Part shown: piece after piece, positions 16,335-24,976 of the stretch
Layout of the letters: each line of letters begins with the position of its first letter
How positions within the stretch are numbered: the stretch's first letter is position 1
DNA from: Bacteroidales bacterium
GTDB lineage: Bacteria > Bacteroidota > Bacteroidia > Bacteroidales > F082
Length of the DNA: 64,000 nucleotides
NCBI GenBank assembly: GCA_017460915.1
Contig: JAFUAA010000042.1
Span: forward strand, 1 to 64,000
Direction: 5' to 3'
The notes under the pieces: generated by a model
The model's input: the letters and a program-made list of their open reading frames with translations, nothing else
Databases searched by the model: none
What the model was told of the DNA's origin: nothing
Position numbers and translations under genes: made by a program

Positions 16335-17396
16335 ATGGAAAACGTATTGCGATTTGAACATCCCGAATACCTCTATTGGCTAGCCATCATCCCAGTATTG
16401 GTCATCATTTATATCTTGTTCCGCCTCGGGCAAAAACGCCGTTTTGAGCGTTTTGCCCAGATTGGGATGCGCAACCAGTTGGTGCCGTCTTATTCCAGTC
16501 GTCGCGCCAACTTTAAGTTTGTCATTTTCCTCCTGATGATTGCCTGTGGCATTTTGGCTTTGGCTAACTTGCAGAGCGGCAGCAAGATGGAAGATGTGAA
16601 ACGCGAAGGCATCGACCTGTACCTTGCCGTCGACGTGTCTAACTCGATGAATGCCGAGGATATCGTCCCCAGCCGATTGGAACGCTCAAAGCAGGCCATC
16701 AACAAGCTTATCAGCGACATGCGTGGCGACCGCATCGGCGTCATCGTCTTTGCCGACAAGGCCTTCGTGCAGCTGCCCATCACTACCGACTATTCGGCGG
16801 CGCGAATGTTCCTCTCGACCATCAACACGAGCTTGGTGGCCTCGCAAGGCACGGCCATCGCCGAAGCCATCAATTTGGCGCTCAAGTCGTTTCCCGATGA
16901 GGCACACAGTCGCGCCATCGTCATCATTTCCGACGGCGAGGACCACGAGAACGATGCTGCCGTGAAGGCGGCACAAGAAGCGGCCAAACAAGGCGTGCAC
17001 ATCTATACCATCGGTATGGGTCTCGCCGAAGGCGCCCCGATTCCGGAATACAACCAATACGGGCACCAAACGGGCTTCCGCAAGGACAAAAACGGCAACA
17101 CCATCATCACTCGCCTCGACGAGCAGATGTTGCAGAAGATTGCTGCCGCAGGCAACGGCATCTACGTCCGAGCCAGCAATTCCAATGTGGGTTTGGAGAA
17201 GATCTACGACGACATCAACAAGCTTGACAAGTCGGAAATCGACGCCAAGGTGTTCACCGACTATGAGGATCAGTTCCAATGGTTTGTGGCGGCTGCCATC
17301 ATCCTTTTGTTGATAGAGATTCTTATCTCTTCTGGCAAGAAAGGGTGGGAAAAGAAGTTTAATATTTTTGAAAAAAAAGATGAATCGATTCAATAA
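16335..17396 (+). CDS. batB: BatB, membrane VWA protein
   Basis: A 353-residue paralogue of BatA with the same plan: an N-terminal membrane pair, the VWA MIDAS motif AVDVSNSM near residue 98, IISDGEDHEND, and a C-terminal membrane helix (FVAAAIILLLIEILI). BatA and BatB are thought to form a membrane complex with BatC. The stop overlaps the start of batC by 17 bases. Confidence 0.9.
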   Translation: MENVLRFEHPEYLYWLAIIPVLVIIYILFRLGQKRRFERFAQIGMRNQLVPSYSSRRANFKFVIFLLMIACGILALANLQSGSKMEDVKREGIDLYLAVDVSNSMNAEDIVPSRLERSKQAINKLISDMRGDRIGVIVFADKAFVQLPITTDYSAARMFLSTINTSLVASQGTAIAEAINLALKSFPDEAHSRAIVIISDGEDHENDAAVKAAQEAAKQGVHIYTIGMGLAEGAPIPEYNQYGHQTGFRKDKNGNTIITRLDEQMLQKIAAAGNGIYVRASNSNVGLEKIYDDINKLDKSEIDAKVFTDYEDQFQWFVAAAIILLLIEILISSGKKGWEKKFNIFEKKDESIQ

Positions 17397-19008
17397 ATAT
17401 CTAATAATCATAGCTTTTCTGGCATCTTCGCTTCTGGCATCAGCGCAGAGTGACGAAAAAGCCATTCGCAGAGGCAATCGTTCCTACAGGAGCGAGAACT
17501 ACGAACAGGCTATTGCCAATTATAGGAAAGCCTTGGAAATTAGGCCGAACAACGCCAAGGCACAGTTCAACTTAGCGGACGTGTATTTTGCGAAACAGGC
17601 TTACGACACGGCGTACACCGAGTTCCAAAAGGTGTTGGAGATGTCGCCCGACGCCAAGTTGAAGTCGAATGCGGCTTTCAATATGGGCAACTGTCTTCTC
17701 GCGCAGGACAAGTTCTACGATGCCTTTAATATATATAAGGTGTCGCTCAAACTGAATCCTGAAAACGAAAACGCCTTGTACAACCTCGAGTATTGCCGCG
17801 CCCATCTCGTCAAGAGCGAGATTTGGCTGGTGCAGCCGCAAAATGGTAGGATAGAGGCCAGCGAGACCAAGGCTTTCAACGGTCAGCGCATCACGCTGAA
17901 GGCGCAACCTGATGAGGATTTCGCCTTGTCAGAGTATGTTGTGGCACGTGCCGACAACATGGAGGTGAAGGTCGATGTGAGCGGCAGCAGTTTCATCATG
18001 CCCAAGTTTGATGTGATGGTGACGGCTCAGTTCAAGAAGTCGCATAAAATTGAAATCGAGAAGGGTATCAAGAACGGAACGGTGCAGGCCGACCGCCAAA
18101 GGGCCATCGAAGGACAGCAGGTCAAATTGGAAGGCAGGGGTGAAAATGACTATGTGCTTGACAAGTTCATCGTCTATCGCACGGGCAACCGCAACGATAC
18201 GATTCAAGTCAACAAGGAGGTCTTCCAGATGCCAGGTTATGACGTGACGGTGACGGCTGTTTTCCGCACTGCCTTGAGAGTCAGCATTGATAGCGTGGCC
18301 AATGGCACCATCTCAGTGACCGACAGCTTGGTGAAGCCAGGCGACAACGTAGCCATCATCGTGAAGCCCGACAAGGGCTTCCAGTTGGGCGACCTGCGTG
18401 TGGTCAGCGACAGCGATGCCACCGAATCGGCACCGGTTTCTGATGACAATGTGTTCCAAATGCTCGACTCCGACGTGACGCTGAAGGCCAACTTTGTGGA
18501 GGCCACGAATTATTACAAGGTGCAGCCCGACACCACTTTGAAAGGCGGTCACATCCTCTTGGACCAAGTGGAGGCCACACGCCGCGAGACCGTGAAACTC
18601 GATAATGCGCCCGAGCCTGGCTACCAGTTCAAGGAGTACGTTATCCATCAAGTGGGCGACACGGCGGTGAAGGTGCAGCCTATGGGCAACTTCTTCACCA
18701 TGCCCGACTTCGACGTTGAGGTGTCAGCCATCTTCGAAAAATCGGAAGGCGACAATCAGGACCAGCAGCAACAGCAGCAGGATCAGCAGCAAGACCAACA
18801 AAATCAGGAGCAACAACAAGACCAGCAGCAGAATCAAGACCAACAGCAACAACAGCAAAACCAACAGCAGCAGGACCAGCAAATGTCGAAAGAAGATGCG
18901 CAGCGAATGTTGGATGCCCTTGAAAACCAAGAGAAAAGGACGATGGAGAAGGTGAACGAGCAAAAGACCCGCACCCAACCCAAAAAGAAGAGTGACAAGG
19001 ATTGGTAG
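17380..19008 (+). CDS. batC: BatC-like TPR protein with inserted beta-repeat domains and QN-rich tail
   Basis: The start is taken at the ATG 17380 (MNRFNKYLIIIAFL), giving a signal peptide to about residue 23. Three TPR units follow to about 150. BatC normally goes straight from TPRs to a Gln/Asn-rich tail. Here about 300 residues are inserted, with four repeats of about 75 residues that end in motifs such as FIMPKFDVMVTAQF, FQMPGYDVTVTAVF, FQMLDSDVTLKANF and FTMPDFDVEVSAIF, a bacterial (InlB B-like) beta repeat. Then come a tail rich in Q, D and N (about 460-500) and the conserved end EDAQRMLDALENQE. The TAG stop lies inside a GTAGGGACG palindrome. Confidence 0.8.
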   Translation: MNRFNKYLIIIAFLASSLLASAQSDEKAIRRGNRSYRSENYEQAIANYRKALEIRPNNAKAQFNLADVYFAKQAYDTAYTEFQKVLEMSPDAKLKSNAAFNMGNCLLAQDKFYDAFNIYKVSLKLNPENENALYNLEYCRAHLVKSEIWLVQPQNGRIEASETKAFNGQRITLKAQPDEDFALSEYVVARADNMEVKVDVSGSSFIMPKFDVMVTAQFKKSHKIEIEKGIKNGTVQADRQRAIEGQQVKLEGRGENDYVLDKFIVYRTGNRNDTIQVNKEVFQMPGYDVTVTAVFRTALRVSIDSVANGTISVTDSLVKPGDNVAIIVKPDKGFQLGDLRVVSDSDATESAPVSDDNVFQMLDSDVTLKANFVEATNYYKVQPDTTLKGGHILLDQVEATRRETVKLDNAPEPGYQFKEYVIHQVGDTAVKVQPMGNFFTMPDFDVEVSAIFEKSEGDNQDQQQQQQDQQQDQQNQEQQQDQQQNQDQQQQQQNQQQQDQQMSKEDAQRMLDALENQEKRTMEKVNEQKTRTQPKKKSDKDW

Positions 19009-19048
19009 GGACGCACAGCGTGCGTCCGTTTAGCCCCGAAGGGGCGAC
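19005..19048. repeat. GTAGGGACGCAC palindrome followed by an AGCCCCGAAGGGGCGAC repeat
   Basis: GTAGGGACGCACAGCGTGCGTCC (19005-19027) contains the batC stop codon. AGCCCCGAAGGGGCGAC follows at 19032-19048. Two families lie head to tail, so the batC-batD gap seems to be a preferred site for such repeats. Confidence 0.7.
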
Positions 19049-19157
19049 AGCGAAATAGCAGGTGGGGTAAACCCCTGCCGTGGTAGAATGAACGAAAACG
19101 ATGGGCAGGTGGTGCAACCCCTGCCAATCATGGAAAAAATGTAAACGACAAATTGTG

Positions 19158-19166
19158 TATTTTTGC
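19158..19166 (+). promoter_or_regulatory. Promoter -7 box TATTTTTGC for batD-batE
   Basis: A perfect TAnnTTTGC box 20 bases before the batD ATG. It suggests that batD and batE can be transcribed apart from moxR-batC. Confidence 0.65.
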
Positions 19167-19186
19167 ATCGCGAAAATTTTGAGTAA

Positions 19187-21058
19187 ATGAAGAGGATATT
19201 CAGATTATTGTTATGGATCGTATTGGCCGTGCCTATGACGGCATGGGCACAAGACGCCCCCAAGCTCAGCGTCTCGGCCAAGAAACAGGTCGTGGTGGGC
19301 GAGCGCTTCCAAGTGGTGTTTGAAGCCAATGCCGAAGGCAAGAATTTCCAAGCGCCATCGTTCGAAGGCTTCACCGTGGTGGGCGGCCCGTTCACCTCGA
19401 CGAGCTCCAGCTTCTCAATGGTCAACGGCTCGATGTCGCACACGGTCAAAGTGAGCTACACCTATGCGCTGCAAGCTTATCAGGAAGGCACATTCCACGT
19501 GGGCTCCGCCTCGTTGACCGTTAGGGGCGACAAGGTGAACAGCGAACCTTTCGACATCATGGTCTTGCCCGACGACGGCAGCCATGCCGCGCCGTCGGGT
19601 GGAGGAGGCTCTTCCAATCAAGGGCAATCGCAGCAAAATACCAACGACCCGCAGGTCAGTGGCAAGGACTTGTTTCTCAGGGTCATCCCTTCCAAGAAGT
19701 CGGTTTACGTCGGCGAGCAAGTCGTTCTGACCTATAAACTTTACACCAAAGTGCCCGTGTCGTCGGTTTCCATCGAAAAGATGCCGTCCTATGCGGGCTT
19801 CTGGACCAAGGATCTCTCCGACAACAACGGGACGCTTCACCAAAGCAGCGAGTACATCAACGGCATAGAATACACCACGGCTGAGATTCAAAGGATCGTT
19901 GTGGTGCCGCAGCGTTCGGGCAAACTGAACCTCGACCCGATGACGATGGAATGCATCGCGCAGGTCCGCACCGAGCGCAGCAACCGCCAGCAAAGCATGG
20001 ATCCCTTCGAAGCCTTTTTCAACGACCCTTTCTTCAACCGCAACATCGTCAATGTGAAGAAAGAACTCTCGTCGCAGGTCTTGGCTCTTGAGGTGAAGAG
20101 TCTTCCCGAGAGTGGCAAAACCGCTTCGTTTGCCGGTGCTGTGGGCAACTACAACTTCAAGTCGGAAATTGACAAGGCTGAACTGAGCACCAATGAGGCC
20201 TTCACCCTGACGCTCACCGTCTCGGGCTCGGGCAATGTGGAACTTCTGCAAATGCCAGAACTGAACTTCCCGCCCGATTTTGAGGTCTACGACCCCAAAA
20301 TCACCATCAACACGGATGCTAATGCCCAAGGCCTGACAGGAAGCAAGAAAGCGGAATATCTGGTGATTCCGCGACGGGCGGGCAACTTCAATGTTCCCGC
20401 TACGGAGTTCTCGTTCTTCAACCCGTCGAAGGGAGAATACCAGACCCTACAATCGGATGCGTACAGCATCAACGTGTTGAAGGGCAAAGGTGGCGACCAG
20501 GAAAGTGGCATCTATGCCTCCAACCAAGAGGACATCAAATATCTGGGCAGCGACATCCGCCACATTATGCGGGGTGATGCCAAGCTGAAACCCATACATA
20601 CCGTGTTCTTCGGCTCGGCGGCTTATTATGTGGCTCTGCTCGTCTTGTTGCTCCTCTTTATCCTCCTGCTTTTCGTCATACGGAAACATGAGCAGTTGAC
20701 CAAGGACACGGTTGCCAACCGTAACCGCAAAGCCGACAAGGTGGCTCGTGGACGGCTGAAGAGCGCCTACAGCTATCTGAAATCCAAAGATCAGGACAAG
20801 TTCTACATTGAGATGTCGCAAGCTCTGTGGGGCTATATCGCCGACAAGTTAGGTCTCGAACGCTCCAAACTCTCGATGGATACGGTGAGCGAGACCATGA
20901 AAGCCAAGAACGTCCCCGACGAACTCACGCAGCAGTTCATAGACACGCTCAACAGTTGCGAGTTTGCCCGTTTTGCCCCTGGCAGTGCCGAGGAGAAGAT
21001 GGACGACCTCTACCAAAAAGGCATCGAGGTCATCTCGAAAGCAGAAAAAGTGTTGTAA
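19187..21058 (+). CDS. batD: BatD, oxygen-tolerance membrane protein
   Basis: The 623-residue protein matches the BatD family in length. It has a signal peptide (RLLLWIVLAVPMTAWA), several periplasmic immunoglobulin-like segments, one membrane helix (AYYVALLVLLLLFILLLFVI, about residues 480-500) and a helical cytoplasmic tail. The tail has the pattern LKSKDQDKFYIEMSQALWGY, seen in this family before the C-terminal FAPG motif (ARFAPGSAEE). Confidence 0.9.
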   Translation: MKRIFRLLLWIVLAVPMTAWAQDAPKLSVSAKKQVVVGERFQVVFEANAEGKNFQAPSFEGFTVVGGPFTSTSSSFSMVNGSMSHTVKVSYTYALQAYQEGTFHVGSASLTVRGDKVNSEPFDIMVLPDDGSHAAPSGGGGSSNQGQSQQNTNDPQVSGKDLFLRVIPSKKSVYVGEQVVLTYKLYTKVPVSSVSIEKMPSYAGFWTKDLSDNNGTLHQSSEYINGIEYTTAEIQRIVVVPQRSGKLNLDPMTMECIAQVRTERSNRQQSMDPFEAFFNDPFFNRNIVNVKKELSSQVLALEVKSLPESGKTASFAGAVGNYNFKSEIDKAELSTNEAFTLTLTVSGSGNVELLQMPELNFPPDFEVYDPKITINTDANAQGLTGSKKAEYLVIPRRAGNFNVPATEFSFFNPSKGEYQTLQSDAYSINVLKGKGGDQESGIYASNQEDIKYLGSDIRHIMRGDAKLKPIHTVFFGSAAYYVALLVLLLLFILLLFVIRKHEQLTKDTVANRNRKADKVARGRLKSAYSYLKSKDQDKFYIEMSQALWGYIADKLGLERSKLSMDTVSETMKAKNVPDELTQQFIDTLNSCEFARFAPGSAEEKMDDLYQKGIEVISKAEKVL

Positions 21059-21084
21059 CAATCAAATAGGAAAGGAACAAAGCA

Positions 21085-21843
21085 ATGAAAAGATACACCT
21101 TATTCATATATCTCCTCGCCATGATGGGCTGTGCCTTTGCGCAGGATATGGGCGAGACTTGGTTTGAGCAAGCCAATGTGGCCTACAACTCAGGGAATTA
21201 CGACACTGCTGCGGTGATGTATGAGAAAATCCTGGCCACCGACTTGGAGTCGGTGCCGGTATATTACAATTTGGGCAACGCCTATTACAAAATGCACAAC
21301 TATCCCAAGGCCATTTATTGCTACGAGAAAGCCCTGAAACTCGACCCTTCCAACGACGACGTGCAGACCAACCTCGCCATTGCCAACAGAGCCATTGTCG
21401 ACAAGATCGAGCCTGTGCCACAGCCGTTTTATGTCCGAGGTTGGCGCAATGCAAGGGCCTGGCTCTCGGGCGACGAGTGGGCTTGGTGTTCCATCGCGGC
21501 TTTCGCGCTGCTATTGGTGGCGCTGTTCATGTTTTTGCGCGCTCGACGGATAGGATGGCGCAAGTTCGGTTTCTTCACGGGTGTCCTTTTTGCCATCGTA
21601 TTGGCCCTGTCGGTAGTTTTTGCCGCCCAGCTTACGAGGTCGGCCTCCACCCAAAATCAAGCCATCATCATGGAACCTACCGTGACCGTGAAAAGCTCTC
21701 CGAGCGAGCAAAGCGTCGACTTGTTCGTTTTGCACGAAGGCTCTAAAGTGGATATTTTGGAGGGTTCAAACGGCTGGAATAAGGTTCGAATCGCCAACGG
21801 TAGCATTGGCTGGCTCGAAGCGGATAAGATGTGTCCCTTTTGA
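21085..21843 (+). CDS. batE: BatE, TPR and SH3b membrane protein
   Basis: The 252-residue protein has a signal peptide to about 19, two TPR units (WFEQANVAYNSGNYDTAAVMY...VYYNLGNAYYKMHNYPKAI), two membrane segments (about 128-146 and 156-176), and a C-terminal bacterial SH3 domain (SPSEQSVDLFVLHEGSKVDI...GWLEADKM). This is the usual BatE plan. It lies 26 bp after batD and closes the locus. Confidence 0.9.
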   Translation: MKRYTLFIYLLAMMGCAFAQDMGETWFEQANVAYNSGNYDTAAVMYEKILATDLESVPVYYNLGNAYYKMHNYPKAIYCYEKALKLDPSNDDVQTNLAIANRAIVDKIEPVPQPFYVRGWRNARAWLSGDEWAWCSIAAFALLLVALFMFLRARRIGWRKFGFFTGVLFAIVLALSVVFAAQLTRSASTQNQAIIMEPTVTVKSSPSEQSVDLFVLHEGSKVDILEGSNGWNKVRIANGSIGWLEADKMCPF

Positions 21844-21927
21844 CCGAATTTTGGGGTTAAAATGACTTTTTTGCGAAAAAAAATGATTTTTTTTTGCTCA
21901 AAATGTAATTTCTTTGATAGAATGTCC

Positions 21928-21936
21928 TATATTTGC
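21928..21936 (+). promoter_or_regulatory. Promoter -7 box TATATTTGC for the T9SS propeller protein
   Basis: TATATTTGC lies 68 bases before the ATG at 22005, with a T-rich stretch ending TTTGC (about 21889-21898) as a possible -33 element. No other gene starts between. Confidence 0.65.
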
Positions 21937-22004
21937 AGACCGTATTTAAAGTGAAATATTGACTAAACACGCGTAAAACAGAGAATTAATTAAAATTTTG
22001 TGAT

Positions 22005-24863
22005 ATGAAAAAGAGATTTTTACCTTTCAGTTTACTTCTGGTAATCATGATCTTAGGTCAATCGATGGCAATCGCTGACCAAGGAGGACATTATGTCCCG
22101 CGCACTCAAAACAACGATGCGGAGAGCTTCATGGGCAGCCTTCGCGCCAATCAACACACAGGTCTCATCGACCCAGCTGACATGTTTAGGGCCATGAAGA
22201 CACAAACCCGTAACGCCCCGAACGACCCTTTGTATTGGATTAATATGGGTCCCGACAACATGGGTGGACAAACCACGGCTGTTTTGTATGACAATCAGTC
22301 GAATGTGGTGTACATCGGTTCCAAGGGCGGTGGCGTATACAAGACCTACAACTATGGTACGACTTGGCATCAAGTGGGTGCCCTCGACCTGATGGTCAGT
22401 TGCATGGTCCAAGATGCCAACGGTGACATTTATGTGGGCACTGGTGACGGTAACGGCTCTATCAACTACAGCGGCCTTGACCAACAAGGCTATAGCAACA
22501 GCTTTATCGGTAGTGGTCTCTACAAGTTGCAAAATGATGAATTTACTCTCATCAAGGCACCGACCGAGACCGAATGGCTCTACATCAATGATGTCGCCAT
22601 TGCTGGCGATGTCTTGCTTGCAGCCACCAACGAAGCTCTGATGTATTCTACCGATAAGGGCCAGAACTGGAAGGTCGCCGTTGAAGGCACCGCCACTTGT
22701 GTGAAAGTGGCCAGCGACAACACTATCGCCGCTGCTGTCAATCGTCAACTCTATGTTGGTAAGGATGCGGCCAATCTCGTCTGTCATTCCGGCACCACGG
22801 CCAATTTGCAAGGCGATACCCTTCTGCCGCAACCTGCTGGCTTGCTTGACATCGCTTTCGCTCCTACCAACCCGCGCCTTATCTATGTGGTTGGCATCGA
22901 TGGCAGTGGCCGCCACACTGGCATTTACGTTTCTGAGAACCAAGGTGACAACTGGAATGTTGCTTTCCCGAACGTCTTGAGCTCCCAAGGTCACGACTTG
23001 TTTGCTTCCTATGGTCTCTACAACCACGCTATTGTTGTAGACCCCAAAGACGAGGGCATCCTCTACATCCTTGGTTATGACATTTGGAAGATTACGAGAC
23101 CTGAAGCAGGCATTGGTTTTTACCTCTGCGAGCAAATCACTAGCAACTCGGTGATTTATAACCCGAGTGGCTATATTCATGTGGGTATGCATACGATGGT
23201 CTTCAACCCCAAGAACGATGACGAATGCTATGTGGGTACCGATGGCGGCGTATACAAAGGCACGGGCAGATTCACTTTCGTCGACTGCAACAGAAACTAT
23301 CCTACCACACGTATGTTCAATGTGGCTCCTTCGGGCGGCAACCGTATCTTGGCTACGGGTCTCGACCACGGCATCGTTCTGATTGAGAACAATCCGAATG
23401 CCAATACTCCTGGCTATGGCGAATGGATCAATCCTAATGGCAATAACATGGGCGCTTTCTCTGATGCTACTCACGGAGGTCCTAGTGCCATCTCCACCAT
23501 CAACCCGAACACGCTCTTTGTCACCTATAAGGCTGGTGGATTGGCTCGTACTGAAACCGCAGGTGAGGACTGGATTTCCAGCAACTTCACTTCCAACGCG
23601 AGCATCTCAATCGCCACTTCTTCGTTCCGTAACCCCATCGTCTTGTTTGAAAACTACAACGATGCCTTGAACCCCGTGGATGTCTGGTTCTATAACAGAA
23701 CTGGTCACACTATTGCTGCTGGCACCAAGGTGCAGACCATGAGCCAAACCAACTATCCTTTCGAGCACACCCTGAGCGCTCCTTTGGCTGCTAACGACTC
23801 CATCCTCATCCACGACCCGATTAGCGCCAGATTCTTCGTCGCCTACAAGGATGCTTTGTATATGACCCTGACGCCGCTTGATTTCGCTGTCGAGACCTAT
23901 TGGTACAAAGTGGCCGACAAGTCTCATGCCGGTTTTGCTGGCGAACCTCTGGGCATGGCCATCTCCGCTGATGGCGACCATATGTTCGTGGGTACCAAGG
24001 ACGGCAAGTTCTACCGCATCTCTGGCCTGACCACCGTCGTCGACGATGCCCATGGCACCATCACGGACTCGCTGTTCGCTGTCACTACTACCGTGATTAC
24101 CCTCCCCATCAACGGACAATGCGTTACCAGCGTTGCCGTCGACCCGCGCGACGCCAACAAGGTCGTCGTCACCTGTGGTAACTATGACAACGATGCCTAT
24201 GTGTTCTATTCCACCAATGCTTTGGCTGACGAACCCACCTTCACCAGCAAACAAGGCAACCTGCCCAAGATGCCCGTCTATTCCAGCTTGATTGAAATGA
24301 ACACTGGTGATGTCATCCTCGGCACCGAGCGCGGTATCTACAGAACGAAGAACATCGGTAATGCCCAATGGACTGCCGACTCCCACTTGTTGGGCGAAGT
24401 TCCGGTCATGGAACTCAAGCAGCAAATCCTCTTTGAAGAGGACAAGACCGTTGTCACTGAGACCGAAGAAAGCTCTTTCACCACAGTTTATCCTGGTATC
24501 AACAACACGGGCGTCATCTATGCTGCTACCTACGGCAGAGGTGTGTTCCGCTGCGAGAACTACAAGAAGGAATTCGAAAACGTTCCTGAAAATTCTACCG
24601 TTGTCAACGAAATAAACGTTAGCCTGTATCCCAACCCGGTTCAGGGTCTGGCCACACTGAGCTTCAACCTCAACGAGGATGGCAACGTCAGTTACCAAGT
24701 GTTTGACTTGAATGGCCGCATGGTGATGAATCAAAATATGGGTCGTCTTGTTGCTGGCGAGCATCAGGTCAACATCACCGCCGAGACCCTCAGTTCGGGT
24801 TCCTACATCTTGCGCCTCAGCCAAGGTGCCGGCAACGCCAGCGTGAAATTCTTGGTGTACTAA
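22005..24863 (+). CDS. Secreted T9SS cargo with BNR/Vps10-type propeller repeats
   Basis: The 952-residue protein starts with a clear signal peptide (MKKRFLPFSLLLVIMILGQSMA). The body has repeated motifs of the BNR/sialidase-like type: YNYGTTWHQVG, STDKGQNWKV, VSENQGDNWNV, AGEDWIS. These indicate one or two beta-propellers. The C-terminus is a T9SS type A sorting domain (LYPNPVQGLATLSFNL...LSSGSYILRL). It should be exported by Sec, then by T9SS, and attached to or released from the surface. The catalytic Asp-box pattern of true sialidases is not evident, so no enzyme activity is assigned. Confidence 0.8.
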   Translation: MKKRFLPFSLLLVIMILGQSMAIADQGGHYVPRTQNNDAESFMGSLRANQHTGLIDPADMFRAMKTQTRNAPNDPLYWINMGPDNMGGQTTAVLYDNQSNVVYIGSKGGGVYKTYNYGTTWHQVGALDLMVSCMVQDANGDIYVGTGDGNGSINYSGLDQQGYSNSFIGSGLYKLQNDEFTLIKAPTETEWLYINDVAIAGDVLLAATNEALMYSTDKGQNWKVAVEGTATCVKVASDNTIAAAVNRQLYVGKDAANLVCHSGTTANLQGDTLLPQPAGLLDIAFAPTNPRLIYVVGIDGSGRHTGIYVSENQGDNWNVAFPNVLSSQGHDLFASYGLYNHAIVVDPKDEGILYILGYDIWKITRPEAGIGFYLCEQITSNSVIYNPSGYIHVGMHTMVFNPKNDDECYVGTDGGVYKGTGRFTFVDCNRNYPTTRMFNVAPSGGNRILATGLDHGIVLIENNPNANTPGYGEWINPNGNNMGAFSDATHGGPSAISTINPNTLFVTYKAGGLARTETAGEDWISSNFTSNASISIATSSFRNPIVLFENYNDALNPVDVWFYNRTGHTIAAGTKVQTMSQTNYPFEHTLSAPLAANDSILIHDPISARFFVAYKDALYMTLTPLDFAVETYWYKVADKSHAGFAGEPLGMAISADGDHMFVGTKDGKFYRISGLTTVVDDAHGTITDSLFAVTTTVITLPINGQCVTSVAVDPRDANKVVVTCGNYDNDAYVFYSTNALADEPTFTSKQGNLPKMPVYSSLIEMNTGDVILGTERGIYRTKNIGNAQWTADSHLLGEVPVMELKQQILFEEDKTVVTETEESSFTTVYPGINNTGVIYAATYGRGVFRCENYKKEFENVPENSTVVNEINVSLYPNPVQGLATLSFNLNEDGNVSYQVFDLNGRMVMNQNMGRLVAGEHQVNITAETLSSGSYILRLSQGAGNASVKFLVY

Positions 24864-24916
24864 TTCTGAACCTTTGTGGTGGCGTTGCGCGCAACGTCTC
24901 TGTCACAATAAAAAAG

Positions 24917-24945
24917 GAAAGACAATCTGCAAAAGGTTGTCTTTC
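24917..24945 (+). terminator. Rho-independent terminator
   Basis: GAAAGACAA (24917-24925) pairs with TTGTCTTTC (24937-24945) and is followed by TTTTTG. It ends the T9SS propeller gene just before the next promoter. Confidence 0.8.
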
Positions 24946-24951
24946 TTTTTG

Positions 24952-24960
24952 TATTTTTGC
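24952..24960 (+). promoter_or_regulatory. Promoter -7 box TATTTTTGC for the carboxylase gene
   Basis: A perfect box 16 bases before the ATG at 24977. It argues against the TTG at 24971 as the start. Confidence 0.65.
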
Positions 24961-24976
24961 GGTATCATTATTGCCT

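Noticed and set aside
18750-18890. CAG/CAA-rich tract in batC as assembly artefact
   Set aside because: A Q/N-rich tail is normal in BatC, codons alternate CAG, CAA, GAC and AAT, and the conserved C-terminus follows in frame.
22053-23474. Long open frame on the minus strand opposite the T9SS propeller gene
   Set aside because: It is antisense to a gene with signal peptide and sorting domain, and its translation shows no domain; codon-bias shadow.
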